Assembly: GCF_019649055.1 (NCBI RefSeq)
Contig: NW_026570380.1
Span: 1-64,000 of the forward strand
Direction: 5' to 3'
Source: Paramacrobiotus metropolitanus
Taxonomy: Eukaryota; Tardigrada; Eutardigrada; Parachela; Macrobiotidae
DNA: 64,000 bases
Shown: piece after piece, positions 19,439 through 30,293 of the stretch
Numbering within the stretch: the stretch's first letter is position 1
How the letters are laid out: every line of letters begins with the position of its first letter
The notes under the pieces: generated by a model
Told to the model about the DNA's origin: nothing
Seen by the model: only the letters and a program-made list of their open reading frames with translations
Databases searched by the model: none
Made by a program: the position numbers and the translations under genes

Positions 19439-20251
19439 TCAACGTACACAGAAAAATAATAATAAAAGACAAAAACGAAATTTGGTAGAAAAGTGCAATG
19501 AATGGCATATAACTTCGGAAACGATCACATTCAGAGGCGGCCTAATCACAGAGAAAATTTGGTCTAAATTTGCCCCTATCGGCGCTGTCCCCAAGATCGA
19601 TGCCGCATTTCCTCGTTGAATTTCGATACTGATCCGCTGGCTAAGATATTCCGTAGCTCGTTTTTCGCCGGTTTCCTGTCGTATCATCTGTCCGAATTCC
19701 GTTATCGTGCGAACAGCATCCGGTCCGGGCAGTCCGAGCGTTTCAAAACCAAGAGCGCAAAACACGTAGTCCTGGCCGATGTCGCGATATTTCTCGATCT
19801 TGCCCTGCTCGGCCTGTGCTGCTGCTGCTCGGGCTCGGGCGGATGTCGCAAAAATGTGCGATATGGCCATTGTGTTTACGCAAGTAGCGTCTTATGCCAG
19901 CATTCGTTCTCTCTCCCAAGGTGTTAAAGTAACACCGTCTGGTCGCTTACTGTCTGTTGGGAAGATGCCTTGCGGTTCCAGTTCACTTTCGAAACCAGCA
20001 GATGCGAGGCTGAGCTTCACAATGGCGTTCAGGCATTTATGTGTAGGGATTCGTCCGCGGCTTTTCTTGCAGCTTAGCCCATGGTAGCCCCGAGCATCCG
20101 TCCACTCACCGCAAACACAGCGGTGTGGGGTAATGACCGGTGCCCCCAGACGCAAACCAACGGCGATTCTTACCACGAAGTCCGTAAGAAGGTTGCCAAG
20201 TGAGGCAACCGGAAGCGCTCCCAACCATGCCCCATTTTTTTTCGTGCTCAC
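19439..20251 (-). pseudogene. RLE endonuclease domain of LINE2
   Basis: Zinc cluster C-V-C-G ... YHGLSC, then an RIPTHKCLN segment (RH replaced by TH), KRPDGVTLTPW, and an ATCVNT block after a TAG that takes the place of the tryptophan before the second acidic residue. The frame then continues (19870 downwards) through FETLGLPGPDAV and IQRGNAASILGT. The LINE1 copy has RH and WDVTCVDT at these positions, so LINE2 has lost both a stop-free frame and part of the RLE motif. Confidence 0.75.
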
Positions 20252-20353
20252 ACCTCGCAGCCTTGCCTGCTCGGAGATGTCACTCCCGGCTGCCGTTCGA
20301 AGCCGATCAGCGGTGTCGTGGATTATAGGGTCATCCCAAACTTTCTGGACTGG

Positions 20354-21115
20354 TCACGCGTCCGAGGGTGGGAGATCATGTTGGGTTATTTGGAGCCATT
20401 CTGCAGTAGCATCACGGCAGTAGACGTCCTGTACGAATTCAATAATTTCCGATGTTAGTGGAGCTACCGAGTAAGCTGAGGCCAAAAAGGCCGGGAGGGC
20501 AAGCTTCTCGACGCTTCGAATTCCGAGACCGCCTTCTACAATCGGGAGCGATGCCTGCGACCACATGTAATCAGTGATGTTGACGTTGGTAATAACTGGA
20601 TTGCGGCGGCTCTCAAATCGTTACAAATCAGCGATAGTTTGCATTGCAGAGGCCATAAAAACGGCAAGCGGTCTGAGTCAAACCCCGTCTGGTCTGCAGA
20701 CCGTCCTCTGCAACGCTCTTGCAGCCCGGTCCAAATCGCCTTTTTTGAACATGTAGGTCCTGGTCGACTGCTGCGCTCCCTGCTCCCTATCAAAAGACAC
20801 AGGAGAGGGCAAAGTCGCTCGGACTGGTCAAAACGCATAAAGTATGGTCTGAGTGTAGGGCGTCAGTATATCTGAATGTGAGAGGAAGAGCAGTCCACAT
20901 GTACTCCGTTTCCCTCTTGGTATTGTATGCGATGGCGCACGTTTTGTTTCGCAAGTCTTTTTCAAGCAGCAGACCAAAAACGTCTTTCTGTGCCAGACGG
21001 CAGCGGCATTTGGAATGCAAACCTTGGCTGCTCTGCAGCGATTTAGAGCCGCCGCAACCCAGTTAATAGAAGTGAGGGTGTGGCGTATCATATCATCAAA
21101 CTTCCTTAATAACAT
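20354..21115 (-). pseudogene. Thumb and connector region of LINE2
   Basis: Sense continues in three frames between RT and RLE. One piece, about 20566-20354, holds SLPIVEGGLGIRS, the GGLG-type block found after the RT thumb in many non-LTR elements. The other pieces lack recognisable motifs. Confidence 0.55.
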
Positions 21116-21121
21116 CCCTTG

Positions 21122-22344
21122 TTAATAGCAACGGCTTGCGCGCAAGTTGTAGCTCAGCCTTACCGTACCCATGCTGCATCTCAGCAGATACGAGGCCTGA
21201 TGGGCCGGTATTAGATTTAGGCGCTCCGTCAATCGGGCGATTACCTCCGTAGCACTAACGAGTGCGCCTGCAACCGCATCATCGTGGAGAGGTGCACCGA
21301 GATAATTCAGATCCTTCAGCTGGGGACATTGCAGGTCTGGATAAGAATGGAGAAATGCGTCATGCACAGTTTGGCGTTCTTCTTCTGAGCCTCCGATTAC
21401 CATCAGCTCGCATTTCGCTATATTAAGCGCTACACCGCGTTCTTGTAGCGCTTCCTGAAGGGAGCAGAGGTCATCAAACACATCCTCAGGGTCTCCGCCC
21501 AGCGCATCATCGTCCAGAAAGCTCTCCTTCAACTTTGACTTTAGGCGTTTGTGTGGTCCGATAGTTGCGAGGCAATACAGTAGTGGGCCGAGGGGGTCAC
21601 CCTGCTGGATACCCGCCTGTGAAGAGATACTGTACTTGCCGTGCATATTGATGGTTCACCATAACACTGCCACACAAACTTGTAATACCCCGGCATGAAC
21701 TCTTCGGCAAATTTTAGTATGTAGTTTCGGTCAAGGGAATTGAAAGCGTTCTTGACATCCAGTTTAAGGAAAACCTGTGGTTTGTCCAGAATCGCAGCAT
21801 GTTCGATAAAGTAGCGTGCGCCATGAACAGCGGCTTCCACACCCCCTTTCGTTGCGAAGCCCAGCTGGATAGGTTGCAGCACTTTACTCAGATGGCGCAA
21901 TCTGAAAGTCACAATACGACAAAACAAACGCCGTAAGCTCGTTCCCACTGCATAGGGCCGGATCCCATTATCTTTTTTCTTGAAGGCAAACAAGTTTCCA
22001 CCATAAAGTATCGGGGTTATGTCCTGGGGCACAGCTCCCTTCAGCATTATGTTGGCAACGGCAGCTAGTGATTCACTCAACTTTTCGCCCAGTTATTTGT
22101 GTTTCAGACTGATCACCTCCTTCATATATTGAAGCCGAAATCCATCTGGGCCTGCTGCCGATCCATTCGGGAAGGCACAAATTGCTTCCACGATTTCTGC
22201 TGCAGTAATATCGACAGCTATCGGAGTTGCGGGTCCCGGAGGCGGGTGACATATCGGTGGGTTCGAAGGATGCTTCTCCTTCAACGCAGCGAATGTCTCT
22301 GGCGACTCGGACAAAACTGTTTCTTCGCTGGTCAGCTGCCGCAC
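21122..22344 (-). pseudogene. Reverse transcriptase of LINE2
   Basis: 22344-22093 holds the FPNGSAAGPDGF block. 22080-21541 holds a VGTSLRRL block, GFATKGGVEAAVHGARYF and KLDVKNAFNSLDR. 21646-21122 holds GIQQGDPLGPLLY, the catalytic FLDDDALGG box and NYLGAPLHDDA. The catalytic Asp pair is present. The pieces lie in different frames, with breaks at about 22090 and 21600, so the product is not made intact. Confidence 0.8.
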
Positions 22345-22349
22345 TGCAC

Positions 22350-22680
22350 CGTGACATTGCCATCCTGAAGCTTGCGGCTGACTCGCTTGCGGAGCTGCAC
22401 AGGAGAGTCTGGTTTAGATGCTCGAGGAGCGCGGTCCGTCGGCGGACCCTGTAGTAATTCGGGAGGACCATGATTTTGGAGATTCTGGCGAATAATATTG
22501 GGGTACGACATTCGTGGTCTTTGGTTTTGCGCTGCTTTTGGTTGCCCAAGCGTAGCGTAACTGAAGACGAGGAGATCTGTCCAGGCTTTGGTGGAGTTAT
22601 TGTCCGTAACTCTCTCCAGTGTCACTGTCTGCAGTAACGCTTCAGCCACTATGATACGGGTGCTTTTCGGGATGTGATCG
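22350..22680 (-). pseudogene. Pre-RT region of LINE2
   Basis: A minus-strand frame with HIPKSTRIIVAEALL, a KAWTDLLVFSYATLGQPK block and a basic SYPNIIRQNLQ segment. This region normally lies between the zinc finger and RT in the family. It ends at a stop at 22332-22334 just before the RT frame. Confidence 0.6.
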
Positions 22681-22808
22681 GGAAGGTGTACTGTTTCGTG
22701 GAGTCCCGCCAGGCGGGATGGTAGATCAGTGGGTACGTTGCGCTGCTGATTGTTGGTCGAAGCGCTTGGTTCTGGCGGTTGAGAACGCAGCTGACGTTGT
22801 TCTACTTT

Positions 22809-22895
22809 GGCGCATTCTTTCGGTTGGGTCTCAAGGTGTTTCGACAGATACAGTGCACTGGAGAGGACTTTCAGGCATTATGGGCACTGAAAGGG
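22809..22895 (-). pseudogene. N-terminal zinc finger of LINE2
   Basis: In the minus frame: FQCP, a stop codon, CLKVLSSALYLSKHLETQPKEC. This is a C-x2-C, hydrophobic helix, H, C pattern with TAA inside the first Cys pair. N-terminal zinc fingers of this kind bind target DNA in R2-like elements. Short and damaged, so moderate confidence. Confidence 0.5.
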
Positions 22896-22935
22896 ATTCG
22901 TCATTGTCGTCCCTTAAATAAAGCGATCGAGGGGA

Positions 22936-24355
22936 AAGAGATCTGAATTCAGGTTACCAAAAGAGTACTTACACGATGTATAAGTGTGGCGGCTCGATAA
23001 CTGCGGAACAACTGCCACGACAGTCTCTGGAGAAAGATCTCCAGACTAGGTCCCGCAGCCACCCTTCGGTACTGGATGAGGGAAAGTTTTCATCCAGGGG
23101 CAAAAACGAACCCAGTAGGAACAATCCGAAACAAAATCATGACAAATCCGAATTGTTGCAGACAGTTTTGTTGTTTGTTGGCTGTTGCCCTTGTTTACCC
23201 CCCAACAATGTGTTGATAACTACTAACAGTAACGAAAACCAGTAATTTCTATCCAGAGTGAATTAACAAGCAGCCGGAAAAAACGGTCTAATCACAGAAA
23301 ACAGTAATTTAAATTATCCGAAACAAGTGCTGCTTTCAGTAAAATGTAAAAATTAACTACAATCCTATTACTAATTCGATTTTGGGTATAATCAATGGCA
23401 TCTGTTGCCACTTTCCAGTAAGTGGTAGTACAACGTCAAACAGCATGAATTGTGCAGTCATCGCTGAATCTTGCTGTGTGGCGTGTGCATATGTGCGAAC
23501 AATTTTCCATACTGTAGTGCAGTATTATGCTGCAGTATGGCTATTCTAAAAAATAACTGGTGAAATTAATATAATAAACCATTACATCTATTCTGAACTT
23601 TCGTACTTTCAATTGCTTTCATAAAATCATTGAGTTTGAGTCCGTTTGACAGAAATCTTCATTTACTTTATCACTGGCGGTAATTTACGGTAGCGATCCT
23701 CACAAGTAAAAAAGAACAGACAACACCACAAACCGTGTGCTACAGGTGTACGGAGAAGATCTTTTAAAAAAGCAATTCCTACTTACGCCTTTCCCATATA
23801 TGTAGAAAATGCGGTACATGTGTAAGTATGTAAGCTAATTTATCAGTCTACCGCATTTAACGCTTAAAGCATCACGTTCAATCGCAAGGCATACTTAAAT
23901 TCTTGTGGAAATTCCGTACGAAACACAGCGAAAGTAATTGGGCGTTTGGTGGGTAGAACAGGTCGGCGGCGCGGCGGCATATGCGAAGTCGAAGGTGCAG
24001 GTGATGACCTCACCGGTTCGAGCTTCCGATATCCCCATTTCCATCCGACTGCCCCCATTTATTACATTGAGTAACAGAACAGTTGCGAAAGCAATAACAT
24101 CAAAGGCCACCATGTATGGGTGGGCGGGTGGTAAAGAAAACCGCAAGAGGGCTAAATGAGCGGTCTGATAAAATAACAGCTAGTCAGCACGACTGATCAG
24201 AACAGAATGCACAAGGTAACCGGGCCGTGTGCATGGCCGGCGGCAAGTCACAACCGTTCCCAAGGCATGACAAAAAAGTAGGCTGAGCAACACGAAACAC
24301 AGCTATACAGCGACTTTGCCACGAATTTAACTTCACTTAGCTAGCTAACTGTCCA
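22936..24355. other. Intergenic with one long direct repeat copy
   Basis: No supported gene. The first copy of a 73-bp direct repeat lies at 23895-23967. The 89-codon frame at 22976-23245 has no signature. Confidence 0.45.
23895..23967. repeat. 73-bp direct repeat, copy 1
   Basis: Matches 24356-24428 with about four differences. Both run from TTAAATTCTT to GAACAGGTCGGC, 461 bp apart. The minus strand of both reads RPVLP-x-KRPITF-x-VFRTEFP, but there is no longer shared frame. Confidence 0.8.
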
Positions 24356-24428
24356 TTAAATTCTTATGGAAATTCCGTACGAAACACAGTGAAAGTAATT
24401 GGGCGTTTTGCGGGTAGAACAGGTCGGC
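24356..24428. repeat. 73-bp direct repeat, copy 2
   Basis: Second copy, lying just upstream of the PIF/Harbinger accessory gene. The pair may be ends of a small deleted element or a simple duplication. I found no third copy near the other side of the transposon. Confidence 0.8.
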
Positions 24429-24615
24429 ACAATGAAACTATGAACCCCAGGAGAGCACCTAAACAGGCTGTAAAATCTAATTTGGCCGCGGTATATTGCA
24501 ATAATACACATAGGTTGCCTTGTGTGCACTGGCTCGTGTCAGCCGTGCATTTGTTTTCAAATTGTACGTCGTATTTTGTTTTAATTTTCAACTTGTTGCT
24601 GCGCGAACGTTCATA

Positions 24616-24909
24616 ATGGAAAATACTCTAGTTAAAAAAACTTATAATCGATTGTGCGCGAAAGCAGATGTGGCCTCGTTGTGTGAAGTCCAACATTTTA
24701 ATCCCTATGTGGCTGACAACAAGGAAAAAGCGTGGATCGATTTTGTGAAAAGTCTGAACGATGCTGCACTGTTTTTAAAGTCTCTGGACGTCCGAGCTGT
24801 GAAAGAAAGACTGAGCGTGCTCATCACGGCGTTCCAGGCGAACGAACTGCAGAAGAAAACGCGCAGTGGAACGGAGGTGGATTTCAATAAGATGGAGCAC
24901 CTACTCTAA
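24616..24909 (+). CDS. Myb/SANT-like accessory protein of PIF/Harbinger element, N-terminal part
   Basis: 97 codons from ATG to TAA, though the reading frame is probably interrupted or spliced. The W-DFV-SLNDAALFLKSLDVRAVKERL pattern resembles the Myb/SANT-like (trihelix) domain found in proteins partnered with Harbinger transposases, which carry the transposase into the nucleus and bind transposon ends. It lies beside, and convergent with, a HARBI1-type transposase. The C-terminal part is probably 25421-25693. Confidence 0.5.
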   Translation: MENTLVKKTYNRLCAKADVASLCEVQHFNPYVADNKEKAWIDFVKSLNDAALFLKSLDVRAVKERLSVLITAFQANELQKKTRSGTEVDFNKMEHLL

Positions 24910-25420
24910 GAAATTTTGACTCTAGTGAAGAGCGCCGATGAAACGCGCCAGCAGAAAACCAAGGCCCATGCTGGCCAAATGGCCATGCGCAAGCGGATAG
25001 CGGCCTTCATGGTTTCTGCATGAGAGCACGGGCGAAAAATAAGCGAGCGGGAAGCCCCTGATGATGCCTCAGTTTTATCTGGTAAGAATTTTAACAGTGC
25101 AAATAATTTAAAGAATATAAATTCCATAAGTGCTGCTGATGTACGGTATTATAAAAATGCACATTTAATCTCTACTTGTATATATTTAGTATTTTATGAA
25201 AGAATTTAGCTGAATTAGCTTGTGTTATATTTTGATGATTTGTAATTTTAAGTTTTATATTGCTTCTGACAGTTCCCGAAGTACGGCATGTCAGACTGGA
25301 CCAAGGTCGTTTAATTTCATGGAATATTTTACTGTTTTTTGCTCGTGCACTTGCTCGTTTTGATGCACAGCATTTCAAAATAGTTACCGGGGCTTTTTAT
25401 TTCTAGATGATGAAGATGCC

Positions 25421-25693
25421 ATGAACGACTGGCTCAGCGCCAACGGCGGCGATATTCGAGACTGGCAAGAAGAAGTTCGTTTCCGAAGGGCAGAACAAGC
25501 AGCCACTGTCCAACAAGAAACGTCAGAAGAAAAGAAAGTCAAATCTTCCCGCGGTATGCGAAAAGACAAAGAAGCAGAAAGTGAAATGATGTGGATAAAT
25601 TTCATGACAGAGCAGGACGAGAAAAAAATGAAACTCAAAGAACAGGAAGCCGCTGACGCAAAAGAGATCGAACTAAAAAAAACTGGATATTGA
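25421..25693 (+). CDS. Charged helical C-terminus of Myb-like accessory protein
   Basis: 90 codons, rich in Glu and Lys (EEKKVKSSRGMRKDKEAESEM and a KEQEAADAKEIELKK end), typical of the coiled tail of Harbinger-associated Myb-like proteins. The T-rich stretch ending TTTCTAG at 25398-25407 just upstream looks like a 3' splice site, so this may be a second exon. Inference from context. Confidence 0.4.
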   Translation: MNDWLSANGGDIRDWQEEVRFRRAEQAATVQQETSEEKKVKSSRGMRKDKEAESEMMWINFMTEQDEKKMKLKEQEAADAKEIELKKTGY

Positions 25694-25893
25694 ACTTGAG
25701 AGAATTGCGGTGGAGAAATTAAAATGACACAATTCTAGGCCGGGATCAAACAACAATTTTTTTGATTTGTAATTTTGATTTTCTTAAATTTAATTTATTT
25801 AATTTATTTAATTTATTTGTTGTTTTATTTTGAGATTTGTTTTAATGAAATATTTTCTTATTGTAGATTGCCGAAATTTATTCCCGATGTTTA

Positions 25894-27096
25894 GCACAGA
25901 TATTCTTCCAGTGTTGGTGGTTCAACATTAAACTACTGACTTACTTGGTTAGGGTACAAACAATTGCAACAATTTGTGAAAAAAACAGCCGTACGAAAAA
26001 TTTTGTTGACGGGTTTCTCAAATAACTTCATCTGTTTTTTGAAGTCCACAAAAGCGAATTTAACAACCACTTCCTTGAACCCCCATTCCACAGATTTCAT
26101 GGCATCGTTCTGGTGTCTTTTGCGCGGTTGTACGCTGTCTGAAGTTTTGAGTAAGGCTTCCTTAAATATTCGTTCATTCCATAACCAGAATCTCCATATA
26201 GCGAGAATTTCCGGCAAAAGGTGCTCTGCATAGTTTTCAATCGCCAGAGCATTTCACTCTCTTGAAACACCCGACTGTCATGGACACTACCAGGTTCACC
26301 GCCGTACAGGTAGCAAATCAATCCTAAAGCAAAATGTCAGAGCTTCAATAATATCACTGATCAGAAAATTACTGAAATGCTACTTAATCTTAGTGGACGA
26401 CGTTTAAAAAAATAATAACAAATTTACAGTAATTTATTAACTGACAAAAAAAAATGAATTTACCGTTTGGTAGTAGAATGGACTGCCAATTAATGCAGTG
26501 GACACGTTTATGGCCGCTGTCCATGATCTTCTGGTTATATGTTGATCGGCAAATGGGACGCGCCGTCCCGTCGATAAAGGCAAAAACATCTGGGAAAACA
26601 CCCCATTTCTGTGAGATAGCCGAAGCGTACCCCGAAAGATCTTCTTCTGACAACCAGGGATGATCCAGGCGGGAAAGATGCTTCGACCATAAGCGATCCA
26701 GTATCGACAAGACCGCGTAGAAAATTCTCCACATGGAACCTTGGGAACGACTAAAAATTTTACAAAATTTACGCAGTTCAGTCGATCGGTTTGGATAATA
26801 CAGACGGCGCAACAAAATTCATAAGACCTCCACAGCATTCACACAGTCTCCTTCTGCAGTCCACACCAAATCCGGAATTTAAGCGCCGCCGCCAACATAG
26901 GAAGATCATGCTTCTTAAAGCGGAAAAAATCCCAACACTCCTCGCTTAAAGCATTCAAGCTAAATGATGCTGCGCGCCATTCGTCATGAAAATATGTTTT
27001 TCGTCTCCGTCGAAGTATCTTACGTCGCAGAATTAAAAACAGCAGTTGAGAAGTATTTTTTCGGACATACAACTTCATTAACGTGGCCAGTTTCAT
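25894..27096 (-). pseudogene. PIF/Harbinger (HARBI1-type) transposase with one intron
   Basis: Minus strand. 27096-26839 is the helical N-terminus. 26815-26464 holds ILLRRL, the Fgrs-like FSRSQGSMWRIFY helix-turn-helix block and the first catalytic Asp in FAFIDGTARPICR, then GHKRVHCINWQS. A 140-bp intron (26463-26324) has a GTAAAT donor and a TTGCTTTAG acceptor. The next exon carries GSVHDSR and the second Asp in YGDSGYG. After a frame change near 26130 comes the catalytic Glu in VEWGFKE. A TAG at 25933 precedes the usual PPTLEEYL ending, which is still readable to about 25894. All three DDE residues are present but the frame is broken. I could not identify terminal inverted repeats. Confidence 0.8.
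26324..26463 (-). other. Intron of the Harbinger transposase
   Basis: On the minus strand, AAACG is followed by GTAAATTC, and TTTTGCTTTAG precedes the next exon. Joining at these sites keeps the frame (Asn-Gly-Leu-Ile) across the conserved DDE fold. 140 bp, T-rich. Confidence 0.75.
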
Positions 27097-27402
27097 TTTT
27101 AAATAAACTAAAGCGAATTTGAATCATAAATGTTCAAAATGACAAAGTCAAGCTTTTTTTGAAACTGTAATTCGACAGATAGTTGTGGTGATTTCGACAT
27201 TTGTGGCAAGTGGTAAAACTGCTTCGAGGGCAGTTACGTTCCCCGCTTTTCGTACTTCCGCCGCTAGCGGCCGAATACTAAAAAGCAGGCCGAATACCAC
27301 TACAAACACGATTTTGATTTGGATCGCTATTGGGGTTCGTCTTCGTGGTCAGCAGATTGGTTTCTGTTCGGTGGCATTACGGCCGCTTTTAATACGCTTA
27401 CG

Positions 27403-28476
27403 TCAAACTTCACAAGCAATGGTATTTGGAGAACAAGGATCATTCCATAAGACGTACATTTGGTGGCTTTCAACGTAATGGATAACTGTATATTCCTTTT
27501 TCGGGCACTGGCTATTTGATTGGAAGTAGTTTATGCACACTTTAGGCAAATGTCCACGTGAAAGGTCTAGGGATTGTGACATCATTCCGAACAAAATATC
27601 ATCAACGGTGAACCGGCTCTCATAACGGCTCGCGTTTAGAAGGGTTGGTATAGCATCTGCGGTTACAACAATGAAATACCCCACAACAAAATCAGGCACG
27701 GTATCGCCCGGAAAGTCTTCCCGGGATGTGTAGTATTTACTATTGGGATTTCTGTGTCCGAGTACCCCACCGTGGTGCGTCCAACCATAGAAACCTTTCA
27801 TCCTGCGGGTATTCTCTTTTCGAAAGTATGCCATAACGTTTGGAATGCTAATAAAACAGTCGTCATCCGACCTTGCTACTAAAGAAACGTCTGTGCAGAA
27901 AGTATTTGCCCATTGAAACAGATGGTACATCCTTTGGGGCGATGACAGGGGAGAATCCTCGAACACGTTCGATTGCAAAACATCGCCATGCTGGCGGGCT
28001 TCGTAGGCTATCAACTGCTGTAACGTTACATTGTACACTTTCCCGAGTAGAAAAAAAAATTTTACGCCACAAGTAACCGTCCCATGTTGTCCCCACGTTT
28101 CGCGAATGGCTCTCCTCTTCTCGAAGTTTTTTGCGCCACTGGCAACTGCAATTAACATAAAAATCGAGCCAGCAATTCCAGCACACGATTCCGGGTGGAT
28201 GTTGTACTGCGCATGTATACTTCGAACGTCTTGTCTTTCCTTGTAACTATAGTTGAGAGGCCGCCTTGCCATGGCGTTTTTGATCGACCCCACAAGATTT
28301 CCAGCCGAAGTATTTGTTTCCAAGCTGCCCGAATAAATATTATTGAATAAATTGCTTTGAGTACCGAAAGCCGGAGGATCCCAGTTAAGCATATGCTTCA
28401 GCCAGATAAGACAGCATCCTACTATTAAAAAACATAACAGGCCCGATAACAGACTGCTTCTGTTTATGAGGCGCAT
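27403..28476 (-). CDS. Beta-1,3-galactosyltransferase (GT31 family)
   Basis: 357 residues, single exon, ATG to TGA. Type II Golgi membrane protein: short cytosolic end, one membrane segment at about residues 9-27, then a stem and a catalytic domain. It would transfer galactose (or GlcNAc) in beta-1,3 linkage to glycan acceptors in the Golgi lumen. GT31 marks: RRAIRETWG at 121-129, the metal-binding DDD in ARSDDDCFIS (204-206), a degenerate FPGDTVPDFVVGYF at 255-268 in place of the usual YPxYxxGxGY, and VDDILFG at 291-297 in place of the EDVxxG block. Length is normal for the family. The motif changes make the exact donor and acceptor uncertain, and it could be a diverged family member. It is the only intact host-type gene in the window. 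The Harbinger element lies 0.3 kb beyond its 3' end. Confidence 0.85.
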   Translation of the reverse strand: MRLINRSSLLSGLLCFLIVGCCLIWLKHMLNWDPPAFGTQSNLFNNIYSGSLETNTSAGNLVGSIKNAMARRPLNYSYKERQDVRSIHAQYNIHPESCAGIAGSIFMLIAVASGAKNFEKRRAIRETWGQHGTVTCGVKFFFLLGKVYNVTLQQLIAYEARQHGDVLQSNVFEDSPLSSPQRMYHLFQWANTFCTDVSLVARSDDDCFISIPNVMAYFRKENTRRMKGFYGWTHHGGVLGHRNPNSKYYTSREDFPGDTVPDFVVGYFIVVTADAIPTLLNASRYESRFTVDDILFGMMSQSLDLSRGHLPKVCINYFQSNSQCPKKEYTVIHYVESHQMYVLWNDPCSPNTIACEV

Positions 28477-29867
28477 ATCAAGATAACTACAGACCTGAAT
28501 AATAGTTTCACCTGTTATTCAATGTGTGGAAAAGGTAACACAAAATGCATGCAACAGATTGAATCGATTAGCGAGGCTTGTCCAAAGTTGTACACAAACG
28601 TTGACCGCGCACCTCATTTCTCACAACATATGCTCCACAATGGTTATGACGGTCAAGGTTGAGCCGAACACAAAGAGAGAATGCTCGAGCATTTTGCGCA
28701 CGGTCACCCGAAAGGCTGCTGTACTGTGCTCGCATTGCCCCAGGGTAGTTGCAAAATGCAAGTAGACGTCAACGATAACCGTTATTTGACGGTGTTGTGA
28801 ATTAAGTTACTCACTTGCGACGTAGTTTACGTCAGAAAATAGCTTTACCTGAAAACTGGTGAAGCAATTCCAGCACGATACACAATACTACACATACGTC
28901 ACAGACAGCAGCGCATGGGCTTAATTTAAACTCATTTAGCATATAAGCCAAATTCACCTGAAAGAAAACCACAGTGGAGTTTCGCTTGACCTGTCTGGTG
29001 TGGGTGTTCAAAATTTGTGGACATGGCGGCTAAATTACGGGTCTGAATTTTTGGACCTGGTGAAAGTTTCCGGGTGCTTATGCTTCAACCTAGAGACTCG
29101 TTACAGTCTTCGACTAAATTGTTGAGTTCGTAACCTTAGTTGTTTTGGTCGTACGCCGCTGAGACACGCAGTCCTTAGTTATTGAATTGGAGACTTCCGT
29201 TTTTTTTTGCCTAGTCATTTAGCTGCAGATGGAGCTCCAACCAGAGGCCATACTATCCTGAAAATATGCGCTTTGGATATGTTTGGCTGGGGTACATCGC
29301 CACTAGAATAACTATCAATAATTACCCTCGTAACAATGCACCCTAGTTTTATTAGCGATCCATGCTGGTCTATGTAATACAGTAAAACCTGTGTAATCTG
29401 AACACCTACGGTTCCTTCAAAACTCTTCAATGTAAGCAACTGTTCAATTTTCGCAGTAGCTTTCCTCTCTCTCTCTCTCTCTCTCTCTTCATTCACAAGG
29501 GCCTACTGGGCCCATCGCTGGTCTTTGGCAGCCAGCTATAGCTCCGATCCGCGGGGTATCCATGATATATTGGCAAACATGGAGTAAAACGCGGCGGTGA
29601 CGTGTTTGACTTTATGTTAGCGGAATCCTCTTTGGTTCGAGTTCCGGGAATAAGTCCAGCGGATCGGATGGTCAGTAGTGTACCAGCAGGTGTAACTGCT
29701 TTTGGCGCACTTTTATGCGGCGATCTAAATGCCTTTGTGATTGGTTTACTCCTCTTCTCTGATTGGCAAGAGCCGGAATGAACCCAAACGGTCTGAACCG
29801 AGCCGGACCGAACCGGACCGAGACTGCACCGAACCGTACTTTACCCCCTTCTTTTGGTTATTTTTCC
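28477..29867. other. Upstream flank of the galactosyltransferase
   Basis: No supported gene. It holds a CT microsatellite (29464-29488) and a short run of GAACCG/GGACCG repeats at about 29796-29836. The promoter of the galactosyltransferase should be here, but I see no clear core element. Confidence 0.45.
29464..29488. repeat. (CT)n microsatellite
   Basis: About twelve uninterrupted CT units on the plus strand. Confidence 0.9.
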
Positions 29868-30293
29868 CTATCCTCTTTCTGTTTGTTCGTTTAATTCAGA
29901 ATTCAACAGAGTACTAAAAACCGTGTTCCACTCAGGCGCGTCATGCGAGTCAATAGGTAAGTCAAAAACTGTAAAATCAGTATAGATGAATTCTCTCAAC
30001 AACAACAACAGAGCATGAAACGATATCTTGATGGAGTTTTCCGCCTGTATGATTTCCAATGACCGCTCGCCGTCACCGCCCAGGCCCGCTTTTAATGTAA
30101 AAACTGTACTCCGTTTTCCAAGAAGAGGGATTTTCTGCTCCACACGTGAGCGATTGGCAGCATCATAAATGGCATGCAGCTTACGCTCATTTTTCAAGTA
30201 TAGTAGTTGCGCCAGTTCCAACTTTGTCAGCTGTATACCATTGTTCTGACCAAAGTGATGGCGCTTTGTGTCAGTTTCACTGAGGACATGCAT
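29868..30293 (-). CDS. Hypothetical protein, 141 codons
   Basis: Minus-strand frame from ATG (30293) to TAG. It is rich in Leu, Glu and Lys with an ELAQLLYLKNERKLHAIY helix and no low-complexity tract. Not recognised. It lies downstream of the OTU fragment and in the same orientation as the Helitron and the galactosyltransferase, so it could be part of the Helitron cargo or a lone exon. It could also be chance. Confidence 0.3.
   Translation of the reverse strand: MHVLSETDTKRHHFGQNNGIQLTKLELAQLLYLKNERKLHAIYDAANRSRVEQKIPLLGKRSTVFTLKAGLGGDGERSLEIIQAENSIKISFHALLLLLREFIYTDFTVFDLPIDSHDAPEWNTVFSTLLNSELNEQTERG

Larger units (their letters stand above)
19439..22935 (-). mobile_element. LINE2: non-LTR element with N-terminal zinc finger, RT and RLE
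   Basis: Second minus-strand member of the LINE1 family and more complete. In coding order: a C2H2-like zinc finger (22895-22809), a pre-RT region (22649-22350), RT (22344-21122), a thumb region in broken frames (21115-20354), the RLE endonuclease (20251 to about 19870) and a conserved C-terminal block. N-terminal zinc finger plus RT plus C-terminal RLE is the architecture of R2-like and related clades. Several frame changes and stops show that it is inactive. Confidence 0.75.
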
